Shown here: in pieces, positions 46,601 to 53,254 of the stretch
Layout of the letters: each line of letters begins with the position of its first letter
Position numbering within the stretch: the stretch's first letter is position 1
NCBI GenBank assembly: GCA_028023455.1
Contig: JAQFVV010012531.1
Coordinates: 2,232,001-2,296,000, forward strand
DNA from: Epiperipatus broadwayi
Lineage: Eukaryota > Onychophora > Udeonychophora > Euonychophora > Peripatidae
DNA: 64,000 nt
Direction of reading: 5' to 3'
Program-made: the position numbers and the translations under genes
The notes under the pieces: model-generated
What the model was told of the DNA's origin: nothing
Databases searched by the model: none
What the model saw: the letters and a program-made list of their open reading frames with translations, nothing else

Positions 46601-48531
46601 ATATAAAAGCCATAGAGTGAACAAAGATAATGTTGTGGAAACAGGATAGAGAAAAATATAGTAAAAACTTAGGGAATGTAAGGGATAAGTAAGATGGCTA
46701 ACCAAGTTTCTCTGAGCATAGTGACTGAGAGATTCCTGACTTTGATAAAGGAGAAGCCATAGTGCATTGCACATTCTCTAAAAAAGGTTTATGCATGCAA
46801 ATAGCTGATTATTCAAGGAGAATCCATTTTACATCACATTACAAACACATGATGGCTAAACTAAAATAAAGTCACTGGATAATATGGCTAACTAAAATAA
46901 ATTTATAAATGGCACTCAAATTTTTTATCCAATTATCTAGGTGATCTACTTTATGGCTGCTATCAGCATAACAAAAAGAGAGTTATTTTAGAAAAAATTC
47001 ATAAGACATTTTAATTTTTCCTAAGAATTTGATTAGGATAATGTCTCAGTACCTAACTGTATAAAGACAGTATATTCACAATCACATCTGGATTCAAATG
47101 CAGGCCAATTAAACATGAAATTTTTTTTAATTGGTTTGGAATTTTTCTTTCAGGTAGCCTCCCTATATCCAATCCAGAATAACCATTCAATATTGATTAG
47201 TAAATAGATAATCAGCTATTGTTAGCTAGAGAGCACAATAGAAATACATTCAAGTTCTTCACCACTTAAAATTAGAAAGCCTGAACAGTATTGACACATC
47301 TTTCATTATTCCTTATGAGAGGTTGCTGAGACTTTGCTCAACAATTAGAGACTTTCATTCTTTTTCATATATAAGTCATGGTGATGGTGATGACTTTGTT
47401 AATGGTGAAAATAGTATATAATGTGAGAAATTCCAAAGTTGTCCCTATTTTTAGGTTTTGAAGAATTCTTATCAAGCAAAATACATATTTTTGTAAGGAA
47501 CGTTGCTTTCTATTTTATCATCATTGTTAGTATGATATTACAACTATTTCTACCATTTTAATGAGCACTACACATGGCAATCTAATGAGACTTTGTGATG
47601 TAATTTTTCAACCAATCTTCTACATTCTTCCAATATGTGAGAAGAGGAAAGCTCCCTAAATAGGGCATAGAAACTTATTTACTGAGTGAAATTTCTATTC
47701 CAAAACCAATTCCAAAACAATTTATTGTTGAATGATTGTCTCAAAAAAGATCACAAGTAGAAATCCCCAGTCTATTAAACTTTTCTGATCACTGCTTTCC
47801 AGTACTAATTAAAGCATAAAAATGTGAATCCACAAAACCACAATTGCAGTTATTTGTAGATCAAATATTGTGAGAAGTTCGAGAGAAAACTTGTTTATGT
47901 CAAAAATAGTAACTAGGCTTTTATAAACAACATCTAATCTTATAAAATATTTAAATAATACACTTAGTTAAGTACTAATTATTATCTATCCACAATTAAC
48001 ACACAATTGTTTGTTTTAGAGATAACCAGACACAGATTAACTTCAAGCAATTCATCTATGATCTGAAGTCTGAATTTAGATGAAACATGGAAATTTCTTC
48101 AAGCAATGTTAGAATTAATTATCTAATTATTAATTAGTAGTGAATTATTCTTAGCAAAAATTATACAACAAGAAATCTCCTTCATTGCTAGCTTATAAAG
48201 AAATTGGAAAGATCTTTGAGAAACAACATACTACTAAGGCTATTTTATCTACATAAATAAAAATATTATTTGAAAGATATCCTATAGTATATAAAAATAA
48301 ATACTGCAGTTTTTATTGAGCAGTATGCCTAAATGACTCTTATTCAATGATAGAATGTTATTATTTGTTTCCAATTAATAGTGAACAATAAAGATCCCCT
48401 ATATGGACACAAGAACAGATAAATAAGCAGAGTGAAATCACAATATAAATTATAAATAAAATCAGTAAATGAATAAGAAAAAGTGATGTAAACTTACCAC
48501 AATGGTATTAACTTTCTGTTTAGCTTCGGAA
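2030..48531 (-). CDS. RFX7: RFX7/RFX5-type transcription factor, spliced gene (7 exons, N-terminus missing)
   Basis: Sequence-specific winged-helix transcription factor acting at X-box promoters in the nucleus. Exons: 48531-48498, 35548-35457, 30520-30401, 26065-25949, 23193-23106, 16642-16441, 4674-2030. All junctions keep the frame and give 1098 residues. Residues 1-41 match the N-terminal helix of RFX5/7 ([12 protein letters not shown]). Residues 55-130 are the RFX DNA-binding domain (W59, [28 protein letters not shown]). PTLPSL at 136-141 fits the PxLPxL motif by which human RFX5 and RFX7 bind RFXANK/ANKRA2. Residues 157-205 match the conserved helical block after it ([20 protein letters not shown]). 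LQLQRKIQ at about 237 matches human RFX7 (QQLQRKIQ). The tail is long and Ser/Asn rich as in RFX7 (human over 1300 aa); RFX5 is shorter and Pro rich. RFX7 is therefore preferred, though the gene could equally be a single ancestral RFX5/7 orthologue. Confidence 0.9.
4850..4925 (-). mobile_element. tRNA-derived SINE fragment
   Basis: On the minus strand this reads AGCATTGGTGGCC, then a stem-loop centred on CTTCTAA, then a B-box-like GGTTCACTTTT. The same AGCATTGGTGG head opens the tRNA-like sequence at 57991-57910. The acceptor end is not restored, so this is a decayed tRNA-related repeat and not a working tRNA gene. Confidence 0.4.
5960..6300. repeat. SINE-like interspersed repeat, copy 1
   Basis: This segment resembles 6640-6771 joined to 7762-7900. 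Shared landmarks are a GGTTCAAACCTTA / GAGTTCAAATCTTAT B-box-like site, a CATAATGCTCTGCAAAAACA / CATAATACTTTACAAAAACA block, then TCCACTACTGCC / TCCACTGCTGCC and an AAATCTGTATTCAATGCTAT-like block. The B-box suggests a tRNA-derived SINE. Exact ends were not determined. Confidence 0.5.
6640..7900. repeat. SINE-like repeat, copy 2, split by a LINE
   Basis: The second copy of the 5960-6300 repeat. Its left half ends near 6771 in CTTTACAAAAACA and its right half resumes near 7762 with CAAATTTAGATTTATTCC. The LINE copy at 6772-7765 sits between, so the LINE inserted into an existing SINE-like copy. The short CAAA around the junction may be a target duplication. Confidence 0.5.
6772..7765 (-). mobile_element. 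LINE family A, 3'-end fragment (copy 2)
   Basis: A 5'-truncated non-LTR element in the same orientation as the host gene. The two readable blocks (7757-7434 and 7459-7154) overlap across a frameshift and contain the family signature [25 protein letters not shown] and [13 protein letters not shown], followed by the C-terminal WRTSMEGKK region. This is the part of ORF2 downstream of the reverse transcriptase. The 3' tail is the CATCACAT-type repeat at 6772-6782. It is inactive. Confidence 0.82.
8622..8675. repeat. 27-bp tandem duplication
   Basis: Two exact adjacent copies (8622-8648 and 8649-8675) of a 27-bp unit starting TTTTGGAGGCC. This is a recent local duplication inside the intron with no visible function. 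Confidence 0.9.
9584..9724 (+). pseudogene. LINE ORF1 N-terminus with PHD-like zinc finger
   Basis: A 46-codon frame from ATG with a dense Cys/His pattern: C3, C5, C9, C19, C24-x2-C27-x4-H32-x2-C35. The latter half fits the C-x2-C-x4-H-x2-C core of a PHD finger. It closes at TGA where a PHD finger usually has Trp; read through, a Cys follows two codons later (Leu-Cys), which suggests a nonsense mutation. PHD fingers are known in ORF1 of CR1-like elements, which would place this family there. This is a remnant, not a working gene. Confidence 0.5.
9837..10022 (+). pseudogene. LINE ORF1 coiled-coil segment
   Basis: A 61-residue open segment with heptad-like hydrophobic spacing ([31 protein letters not shown]). 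It lies just downstream of the PHD-like remnant and in the same element. A coiled coil after a zinc finger is the usual design of a LINE ORF1 RNA-binding protein. It is short, ends in TAA and continues in degraded form ([14 protein letters not shown]). Confidence 0.5.
11575..11665. mobile_element. MITE fragment (GGCAAAACTCTC family)
   Basis: This contains AACTCTCCATACAGTAATGC and GTGCAAGCCAGAGTAACCAA, which match the element at 12188-12355. A smaller piece of the same end lies near 7960-8010. It is one truncated end of a short fold-back element. Confidence 0.45.
12188..12355. mobile_element. Short MITE with terminal inverted repeats
   Basis: The ends are AAAACAGGCAAAACTCTC at the left and TTTTTGCCTGTTTT at the right. 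The inverted arms continue inward to ATTGCCACTCAG / CTGAGTGGCAAT. The element is about 160 bp and has no coding capacity. Related copies lie at 11.6 kb and around 53.3-54.5 kb, the latter interrupted by another element. Confidence 0.65.
13077..14431. mobile_element. 1.36-kb fold-back element with ~420-bp inverted arms
   Basis: The outer 420 bp on each side are inverted copies of each other (about 13077-13496 and 14011-14431), with scattered differences. Both ends start GTACTTGG, then a purine, then GAAATACTGTCCTGC. The arms are much richer in GC than the surroundings and contain phrases such as GGCGCTGTTTCTCC and CAGCGCCATCTAGCG. Open frames of 83-94 codons appear in the arms on both strands but are mirror images produced by the repeat. 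The middle (13.5-14.0 kb) is AT-rich and non-coding. It is a non-autonomous fold-back DNA transposon; the superfamily is not recognised and no clear target duplication was found. Confidence 0.8.
15308..15499. mobile_element. Perfect 90-bp inverted repeat (hairpin element)
   Basis: Left arm 15308-15397 and right arm 15410-15499 are exact reverse complements over 90 bp, separated by a 12-nt loop. The arms begin TAATAG and end CTATTA, so TA at each edge could be a target duplication. There is no coding content. Perfect arms imply a very recent insertion, gene conversion between arms, or an assembly palindrome. Confidence 0.92.
16441..16642 (-). CDS. RFX7: RFX7-like exon: conserved helical block after the DNA-binding domain
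   Basis: The acceptor has a long poly-T tract and ttag at 16646-16643; the donor is GTATGT at 16440. It is read in phase 0 and gives 67 codons plus one base. Residues run from [17 protein letters not shown] to [10 protein letters not shown]. The segment [20 protein letters not shown] aligns with human RFX7 [20 protein letters not shown], and [14 protein letters not shown] with the following block of RFX5/7. A 70-codon frame on the same strand is an out-of-frame shadow of this exon. Confidence 0.93.
17480..17690 (+). repeat. Interspersed repeat shared with 29.6 kb (SINE-like)
   Basis: This shares with 29610-29875 the blocks TTTCCATTATCTA / TTTCCACCATCTA, AAAAATTCAAACT, AAATACGTTGAACTG / AAATACATTGAACTG, then CCAGTGAC and TGAATTTTAAGTGATGT / TGAATTTAAAGTAATGT. 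The right end, read on the minus strand, resembles a tRNA-derived head (see 18.3 kb). Function unknown. Confidence 0.55.
18280..18365 (+). repeat. SINE-like head with A-box-like sequence
   Basis: It reads TTTGGCAGAATAGTCTAGTC then GATTAGAGCG, which resembles a pol III A box, followed by CACATTAAATTCAGTATTT. The reverse complement of 29800-29870 has the same order (TGGTAGAATAACCTA, AGATAGAACATTAC, TAAATTCAATATT). This suggests one tRNA-derived SINE family with copies on both strands. Confidence 0.45.
19120..19465 (-). promoter_or_regulatory. Promoter-like / possible LTR fragment
   Basis: On the minus strand a TATATAAAG box near 19459 is followed after about 20 bp by TTCTTCAGTC, an initiator-like setting. 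About 300 bp further on is AATAAA (near 19160). A TATA box and a polyadenylation signal within a block of higher GC resemble a solo LTR. I found no TG...CA ends, no target duplication and no internal retrotransposon, so this remains a weak call. It could also be unrelated single-copy sequence. Confidence 0.25.
21740..21935. repeat. Fragment of the 34-kb repeat family
   Basis: It contains CAATTTCAAACTGTTGTCAA followed by GGCAACCTCCTTTTAACAAT, nearly identical to segments at 34130 and 34440. A short GACCATTAAT block near 21920 also belongs to that family. Confidence 0.55.
22735..22960 (-). repeat. tRNA-derived SINE-like copy
   Basis: On the minus strand it reads TTTATCTTTTTCACATGTGTG, then a tRNA-like body and a B box CTAGGTTCAAATCC. 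The copy at 31975-31850 has the same order (TTTATCTTTTCAACATATGTG, then GAGTTCAAATCCC). The anticodon arm is not conserved, so it is not a tRNA gene. Confidence 0.45.
23106..23193 (-). CDS. RFX7: RFX7-like exon: end of DNA-binding domain and PxLPxL motif
   Basis: 88 nt, acceptor ttaag at 23198-23194, donor GTAAGT from 23105. The first base completes the Gln codon of the previous exon; 29 codons follow, leaving phase 0. It encodes [10 protein letters not shown], the last strand of the RFX fold, then PTLPSL. That hexamer fits PxLPxL and aligns with MPTLPNLDF of human RFX7 and MPPLPGLDL of RFX5, the sites known to dock into the ankyrin repeats of ANKRA2/RFXANK. A longer 89-codon frame reads into the flanking introns and is not the true exon. 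Confidence 0.94.
23194..25948 (-). other. RFX7-like intron, 2.8 kb
   Basis: AT-rich, with GTATCC as a weaker donor at 25948-25943 and ttaag as acceptor. A MITE-like GCCAGAAACTAGTGGGAAGA piece near 23700 resembles the 53.3-kb MITE. Frames such as 24196-24492 have no family features. Nothing else is recognised. Confidence 0.75.
25949..26065 (-). CDS. RFX7: RFX7-like exon: core of RFX DNA-binding domain
   Basis: 117 nt, acceptor ttgtag at 26071-26066. The donor CA|GTATCC is weaker than at the other exons but is the only one that keeps frame and homology. One base completes an Ala codon, then [20 protein letters not shown] and [19 protein letters not shown]. This is recognition helix H3 and the following strand of the winged helix. 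Human RFX7 has [20 protein letters not shown] at the same place. RRLGTRGNS matches RFX1-type members exactly; Gln then replaces the usual Lys before YCYSG. Confidence 0.93.
26193..28375 (-). mobile_element. 2.2-kb interspersed element, copy A
   Basis: The whole segment matches the reverse complement of 59284-61400 (copy B), with many substitutions and small indels. Anchors include ATATCTGCACTACA, the GCAAGAAGAACAATAAAA region, CCATTCACACCCGACTTAA, GACCGGTCTTCC, and the end block TTAATGTAACGACATATTTA. One end is a hairpin-like GTAACGA...TCGTTAC beside a TA repeat; the other end also abuts a TA repeat and begins ATTGTACC. No transposase is recognised. A short coding-like patch with a splice donor is described at 27658-27770. 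It is probably a non-autonomous mobile element, or a duplicated genomic block. Confidence 0.7.
27658..27770 (-). CDS. Coding-like patch with splice donor in element copy A (possible alternative 5' exon)
   Basis: From ATG at 27770 there are 37 codons plus two bases, ending CC|GTAAGC at 27657. The protein is Gln/Pro rich ([18 protein letters not shown], then WELPTGTG). Copy B preserves the same reading frame without gaps over 34 codons (59861-59962), with synonymous changes and the shared core QTGLP...WEL...GTG, also followed by GTAAG. The donor leaves phase 2, the phase required by the next RFX7 exon at 26065. A transcript starting here would lack the first half of the DNA-binding domain. This is inference from sequence only; no family is recognised. 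Confidence 0.28.
28413..28912. other. Assembly gap of exactly 500 N
   Basis: A run of 500 unknown bases, the usual placeholder for a gap of unknown size. Both edges carry the same roughly 33-bp sequence in the same direction (28380-28412 and 28917-28950, beginning ATTGTACAATTTTTTT and ending TATTTATAAC). The contig ends may therefore overlap, or the gap may lie in a tandem repeat. The long frames of X residues across it are meaningless. Confidence 0.97.
29610..29875 (+). repeat. Interspersed repeat shared with 17.5 kb (SINE-like)
   Basis: The second copy of the 17480-17690 repeat, longer by an insertion containing CAAGTGTCACATGATCAATG. The right end on the minus strand has the tRNA-like order TGGTAGAATAACC, GATAGAACATT, and a B-box-like GGTTCAATTC. 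Confidence 0.55.
30401..30520 (-). CDS. RFX7: RFX7-like exon: first half of RFX DNA-binding domain
   Basis: 120 nt with a poly-T acceptor (tttttag at 30527-30521) and donor GC|GTAAGT. The first base completes Gln; then [19 protein letters not shown] and [20 protein letters not shown], leaving two bases of an Ala codon. Human RFX7 reads [20 protein letters not shown] at the same position. IW-K-LEED-IPK-EVY are the hallmark positions of helices H1 and H2 of the RFX winged helix. Confidence 0.93.
31850..31975 (-). repeat. tRNA-derived SINE-like copy
   Basis: On the minus strand TTTATCTTTTCAACATATGTG is followed by ATCAAGTGGGTCAGCAATAT (A-box region), GTGAAAGTCTGAG and the B box GAGTTCAAATCCCG. 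The same modules occur at 22.8 kb on the minus strand and at 32.7 kb on the plus strand. The B box is close to the pol III consensus. Confidence 0.5.
32700..32800 (+). repeat. tRNA-derived SINE-like fragment
   Basis: This reads TTTTTATCTTTTCAACATAT then GTGTGTTCAAGTG, and TATGAGATAGTGTGGAGAGT. It matches the 5' half of the minus-strand copy at 31.9 kb; the B-box half is missing or decayed. Confidence 0.45.
34060..34870. repeat. Three-unit repeat block (direct, direct, inverted)
   Basis: Units at about 34080-34360 and 34378-34660 are in the same orientation; a third at about 34660-34840 is inverted. Each has CAATTTCAAACTGTTGTCAA (or a variant), GGCAACCTCCTTTTAA, and TATTTATATAGACACTAAAG. A short palindrome, AAAGGTGGAATCCACCTTT, lies at 34480-34500 in unit 2 and a sister palindrome in unit 3. 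A single fragment of the family is at 21.7 kb. It looks like nested or rearranged copies of one non-coding element. Confidence 0.65.
35457..35548 (-). CDS. RFX7: RFX7-like exon: N-terminal helix region
   Basis: 92 nt, acceptor gttacag, donor CA|GTAAGT. Read in phase 0 it gives 30 codons and two bases: [20 protein letters not shown] then [10 protein letters not shown]. Human RFX7 has [20 protein letters not shown] here, and RFX5 has [14 protein letters not shown]. This block precedes the winged helix; in RFX5 it takes part in oligomerisation and complex assembly, so the same role is likely. Confidence 0.92.
37481..37639. repeat. 80-bp tandem duplication
   Basis: Two adjacent copies with a period of exactly 80 bp (37481-37560 and 37561-37639), beginning TTCTGTACATTTGATTA and ending in ATTACTTGTTATACAAC or a one-base variant. 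Only a few substitutions separate them. Confidence 0.88.
40715..40800 (+). repeat. SINE-like fragment
   Basis: This reads GACTAAGTAAGTACACCTGT, then a B-box-like GGTTAAAATCCTGGCCAATT. A similar order occurs at 47045-47110 (CAGTACCTAACTGTATAAAG, then GGATTCAAATGCAGGCCAATT). Probably a decayed tRNA-derived repeat. Confidence 0.35.
43530..46776 (+). mobile_element. LINE family A, near-complete ORF2 copy (copy 4)
   Basis: A degenerate non-LTR retrotransposon antisense to the host gene. In order: an apurinic endonuclease remnant (GDMNGHIE near 43936, TIDYVL near 44093, SDH at 44159-44167), a spacer, a reverse transcriptase ([14 protein letters not shown] at about 44960, FADD at 45458-45469), and a C-terminal region (YLQ...[19 protein letters not shown], then a Cys-containing segment) ending in a short CAT/CACAT tail near 46770. 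Many stops and frameshifts break it into frames at 43729, 44015, 44438, 44862, 45434 and 45588. The APE-type endonuclease, the non-poly(A) tail and the PHD-bearing ORF1 of copy 3 together fit a CR1/L2-like clade. The 5' boundary is uncertain. Confidence 0.85.
47040..47120 (+). repeat. SINE-like fragment
   Basis: This contains TCAGTACCTAACTGTATAAAG and a B-box-like GGATTCAAATGCAGGCCAATT, similar to 40715-40800. Boundaries are unclear. Confidence 0.3.
48498..48531 (-). CDS. RFX7: RFX7-like 34-nt microexon
   Basis: The acceptor tctttttag at 48540-48532 has a strong pyrimidine tract and the donor is GTG|GTAAGT. With one leading base completing the previous codon it encodes [11 protein letters not shown], joining in frame to [12 protein letters not shown]. 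Human RFX7 has TVQSKVDCIL directly before its matching [12 protein letters not shown]. Homology, phase and both splice sites agree, so the exon is likely real despite its size. Confidence 0.82.
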
Positions 48532-48935
48532 CTAAAAAGAAAAATAGATACATGTATATAAAGAAAATAATTAATCCTTAAAAGTAAATGTTAATTAATT
48601 TAGTCTTTTAAGTTAAATGCATTGTTGGGATAGCCAAGAGTTAAAATAATGCAATTTTCATTTGCAGATTTATTATTTTCTTCATTAATACGCATTATTA
48701 TGACATAAAGATAATGACGCATTACTGACTATTGCATATAATCACATATGTAAATAAATAAATAATTACATGTAACTTATATAAGTGTAATGATTAAAAT
48801 AACCATTATATTTAGATAAAGTCTTACAATGCCTAATATTATCTTAGGTTTTAGTGATTTAAATAAAGAGATGATATAACTATACATATATATATATAAT
48901 CAATTATACAAGATTATTATAAATCTTATAAATAT

Positions 48936-50030
48936 ATGTGATGTGATGCACTGTGACTACGTCTTATACGGTATAAGGAGTCAGGTATCTCTCAGCAACT
49001 ATGCCAAGAGAAACCGATTAGCCATTTTGACTTCCCTTTCCATTCCCCAACCTAAGTTTTCCCTTATTCTTCTCTATCCTGCTCCATCTCATTTCCACAA
49101 CATAATCTTTGTCAACTCCACGGCCTTTATATATAAGTCCCCCTTGTCTTTTCCCAAACCCAGCATAAAAGTCAATAAGCCCTTTCTGTATAATCACTTA
49201 GTTTATATTTATTCTTCGACAACTTCATTATTTGTATCCTTTCTGCTTTCAGGCATTTACATTCAATTAACAGATGCCTAATATTTTCTATGCCTTCCTT
49301 ATACAACTTGCAGACTAAATTACCCATATTTTTCCATTTATGTGTATATTCCCTTGTTGCTAAAGATCCTGTTCAAGTCTTAAACAGTAAACTACTTTTC
49401 TTGCTACTATCATAAATTAACTTGCACCCAATATTCTGTTTACTTCTATAAATATTTAAACTGTTTTTACTCTCTATACTAGTTCTTCATCTCTCCAACT
49501 CCCTATTTATTCATGCATCTATTCTGCTATCCCATTCCTTAATACTATAACCCTCAACAATTCTCCCAACACAATCATCCCACCTTTTGTATAAGTATAC
49601 TGACATAAAGTCTTTATCCAAATCTTCTGCATATCGTATTACCTTTCTCACCCACCTTGTTGCCTGCCCTTTATTCATAACCCAATTAAATACTATTTTA
49701 GCTATTCTTTTATTATCCATAAACTGCAATCTACTGAACACTTTCATTTTGCTTTTTGCATCTCTCATATAAAAACTTGACCATTCCATTTCTCCTTGAA
49801 TTGCCTCCTTTGCTGTCCACACATCTGCATCTAATGCATGTCTTCCTACTTCTCTGTATTTTTTCTAAGTAATCTAATACGCCTTTACTAACATATAATG
49901 CATTATTACCATATGTTAATCCTGCTACTGCCACTCCCTTCCATACAATTCTAGCTACATCATTTTGATTATATAAGAACACTATTAATTTTTTTATCAA
50001 TCCCTTTCTTTTCTTTACTTCATTAAATGA
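48936..50030 (-). mobile_element. LINE family A, 3'-end fragment (copy 5)
   Basis: A 5'-truncated non-LTR element in the host-gene direction. The remnant 50120-49731 contains [37 protein letters not shown] and YLEKIQRS; 49822-49511 contains [15 protein letters not shown] and [18 protein letters not shown]. The two frames are offset, so it is frameshifted. The TGTGATGTGATGCAC block at 48936-48950 is the reverse of the 3' tail. It starts where copy 4 has the end of the reverse transcriptase domain. Confidence 0.82.
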
Positions 50031-50949
50031 TAGTACTGAAGTACCCTCTAGTAAGCTCATTTTTAAATAAAATATTAGATTATTATAGTCAATTTCTGAT
50101 AATGGCAACATAAAGTTCATATGAGATTAATCTTGGGGAACTGCTTTATCAGCTGCACCAAGCCCTTAAATATTATTAACCACAAATCAGAATTAGAATC
50201 TCATTTTATAATAAAGCAGTTCTGTTGGATAGTGATACTTGAGAGTTAACTCCCTATTCCCAACTGGATAAAATAAAAATCTATTTGATCAATTGAGTGG
50301 AATTATTGTGCTCAGCTATCACTATGATGCCAAACATCATGTCCTAAGAACAAATCAAACACGTATTTTCCTTCAATGGAACTCAAATTAGTTTCCTGGC
50401 CAATTATTTACTTTTAATGTTGAGAAAGTTTAATACAATAATAAAGATATCGATTTTAAAAGCTAAAAATTTCTGGCTCAGTTGAATACAACAAATTCAA
50501 CTGAATGGAATTGCTGTATTAAATCTACACATTTAGATGCTTTCATATCACATGATCTATCAAGAAATTTATTATTATGCATTTAGTGCAGCTGAGCAAG
50601 GGATTCTCTTGAACTTATTAATGTATGTATTGTTAAAGTTGACAAGTCAAAAGTTATTTTATAAAATTGTTAATATATCGATTCACAATGAGCTTAAAAG
50701 AAAATATTTCAATATTCTCATATATAAATAACTATATATCAGTTTATTTACACTTTTGAAATAATATAGTACTACATGATCAATTCTCATACTCATATAA
50801 ATGTATGGTTATATACAGATGTGTGCATATATTTTATTTTTAATATCTTTACAATAATATAAATCAATAATTAATAAATATTAAATATGAACAAAAGATA
50901 TATTGTAATTTATTTGGCATATACAGTTTTTCTTTTAACAATTAATTAT

Positions 50950-53010
50950 TAACAACATATCATAAAGGAACCTGCAAAAATTATAAGCAGGAGATATATT
51001 CCTTAATGGCTTTATGAAGTCTTTTAATTCCACCACTGTAGTCACTGATTCAACAATTAATAAAATGTATGATTCATGGTTTGCATTTGTCCAAATTTAA
51101 AAATATCTGTAACCATTAAATTCCATTTATGTAAAAGATGAACATGAGAACTATGGATTGTCCTAAATCTGTTGTTCATTGCATCTACTAAGATCAAACA
51201 TGGCTAACTATTGTTGGATCTGAAAAAAAAATTTATTTGGAACCTCATAAGAATTTCTCTTTTGTACCATAATTCTTAGATTGTAGATTCTTGGTTTAAC
51301 ATTGAAAAGGAGAACCTTGATTTCAGATGAATCTTATTGAAATTATATCTTGAATTACTGACAAATTTGTGAAGGAAGTTCTCTTCTGCTATCTGCTGGA
51401 GGAATATATGAAAAAGCAGTAAGCCACTGTAAAGACATGGATTTGAGTGTGCCAATAATATTTCTCATGGTAATATTTAATTGAGTATCTAGAAGTTTAG
51501 TATGGGAACCTTTTCTTCAAACAGGACTGTAGTATTTATTAGCAAAGTAGTAGTTCTAATGATAGTATCAGCCAGCTTTTCAAAAAAGTTATTCCCCAAA
51601 ACTAACCTTAAATAAATGAGGAAAATAGTTAACCTACGTTCCAAGTTTATTCCTAAACATCATGAGATGCTTCAATCTATTATTATAAAATTAGTCATAT
51701 TGGGATTACAATTCCCTGTTTTTTTTAGATAAAAAATTAAATATACTACCCTATTAAGACACTTTTTTATTTCAGAAAAGTATCTCTTTTGAGAAATCAA
51801 AGCAATATGATCAACATAGATTAACTTCCTGCGTTCTGTATCTGAAAGATCATTTATGAATATTTTAAATAAAATAGATGAGCGAAGAAAACTCTATGGC
51901 AGATGGTTCTGTATAAAAAAAATTATCTGCAATATGATTATCAATTAAGGATACTTAAATTTTTCTATTGGAGAACATTTTGTTAAACAAATTAATGGTT
52001 TTCCTGCATTTAAAAATTTCAAAAACTTTTAGATTATTTTGCCAAATATAATCTTTATCTTTCTTATTACATTGCCAAATCCATATAATATTAATATCAT
52101 CTATGTTCTTTATTATTTTTTATAATGCAGTTAAGATTTGAAAATATAAGTTGAAGTTCTGAAGAAGATTGCTGGAGCAATCGAAACTGTCAATAGTGTT
52201 GTAAAAAAGCATTATAAAAAGTAATAAAGAACATAGATATTAATATTACAAATAGAATCATAAGCTGAGACTTAGATCAATAAAGTAGCACCAGTTTTTT
52301 ATTTACTTTGAAAGACTTTCAGGGTGAATTTTTAATAATAAAACTTTTTCACAACAGTCTTTTCCTAACCTAAAACCAGCCTGTTCTATTGGTCAAAGTT
52401 TTATTAATGTCCTGTTTCAAAAATCTTGTAAGGAATATGTAATAATGATATTGGGTAATATTTTTTTGAAAGATTGCTGGGGTTGTTTGGTTTTAAGACT
52501 GCTATGTTTTTGATAAAATTTTGGAATAATTAATGTATGAATAATGTTTCTGAATCATTTTGTTGACTATGCTTTGCTTTTAGGCTCTAAATTTTTTAGA
52601 TACTTTGGAAATAAGCTATTTATTCCTGGCGCCTTTCCATTAAGAACAATTTCAAATTCACCAATTCTACAGGTTTTATCATACTGATATTAGAAATGTA
52701 TTGTGCAAGAAAAACTTGCAATTATATTCTAATGATGGTTTTTCTCATTCTGACAATGTTGGTTTTAGAAGACTAACATACAAAATTTGGAATCCCATTA
52801 GCAATGACCAGAGCAGTTTTTTTAGAGGTATTATTATATCCACCCAGCTTTCTTAAAGTGATTAGGTCTTATAATTAGATTTTGTAAAGTTTGTTTTCTT
52901 CATATTCTCCATTAACTTTTTTTGGCATTATCCACTGATTTTACAACTTTTCAGCAATTTCTGGATCTTTGGTAGATAAAAACTAGTGCAAAGAACACTA
53001 CTGGTTTTGT
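50950..53010 (-). mobile_element. Second LINE family (jockey/CR1-like reverse transcriptase), degenerate
   Basis: Reading the minus strand in three frames recovers ordered reverse transcriptase blocks: LRKLGGYNNTSKKTALVIAN near 52.85 kb, LKPNNPSNLSKKYYPISLLL then HIPYKIFET near 52.45 kb, FKIFINDLSDTERRKLIYVD (the YxDD region, here YVDH) near 51.85 kb, a thumb/connection-like block with EEKVPILN near 51.5 kb, and a C-terminal Gly-Gly-x-x-Lys-x-Leu-His-Lys-Ala region near 51.0 kb. No long frame remains. It is unrelated in sequence to LINE family A. A 140-bp hairpin is inserted at 52.1-52.24 kb. The 5' part with endonuclease is absent. Confidence 0.68.
52099..52238. mobile_element. 140-bp hairpin insertion with 10-bp flanking duplication
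   Basis: The ends ATCTATGTTCTTTATTA and TAATAAAGAACATAGAT are inverted, and arms of about 30 bp continue as TTTATAATGC / GCATTATAAA. Both sides are flanked by ATATTAATAT (52088-52097 and 52237-52246, overlapping the arm edge by two bases). The middle carries TCTGAAGAAGATTGCTGGAG followed by CAATCGAAAC, a phrase of a type I associate with 3' ends of several animal retroelements. It interrupts the degenerate reverse transcriptase. Confidence 0.55.
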
Positions 53011-53035
53011 TAATAAACCAATCCTGCCTAATAGG

Positions 53036-53114
53036 ATAGTCGTGGCTATGGTTATTAAAGAACCAAAGACACCAATACGTATGGCTACTGAACTGGGTTC
53101 AGACCCACGACTAT
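53036..53114 (+). tRNA. tRNA-like fold (probable pseudogene or repeat)
   Basis: The ends ATAGTCG and CGACTAT pair perfectly over 7 bp like an acceptor stem. Next to the 3' strand, TGGG-TTCAGA-CCCA resembles a T arm, and GGTT-ATTAAAG-AACC can form a further stem. The anticodon arm is not convincing (CCAATACGTATGG is a plain palindrome), and A-box similarity is poor. A decayed tRNA-derived or palindromic repeat is more likely than a functional gene. Confidence 0.22.
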
Positions 53115-53254
53115 ATAAGTTAATGGGCTTGGATTGAAAACATTAAGGTGTTTTCAATTTAAGACTCATAGTTTTGTAGTTAAATGGAGATAAAAGGTGG
53201 TTGCAGGAGGGTTGCATTAGATCCTAAGATCTAAGTGCAGTTATCTCAGATTCA

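Larger units (their letters stand above)
35549..48497 (-). other. RFX7-like intron, 12.9 kb
   Basis: The donor GTAAGT is at 48497-48492 and the acceptor gttacag at 35549 and above. It contains an 80-bp tandem duplication at 37.5 kb, SINE-like pieces at 40.7 and 47.1 kb and a nearly full-length LINE ORF2 at 43.5-46.8 kb on the opposite strand. 38.0-40.6 kb and 41.3-43.4 kb are AT-rich with nothing recognised. A short motif of the 31.1-31.3-kb region (CAAGGCAGTTGAT and flanks) recurs near 41.15-41.23 kb. Confidence 0.75.
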
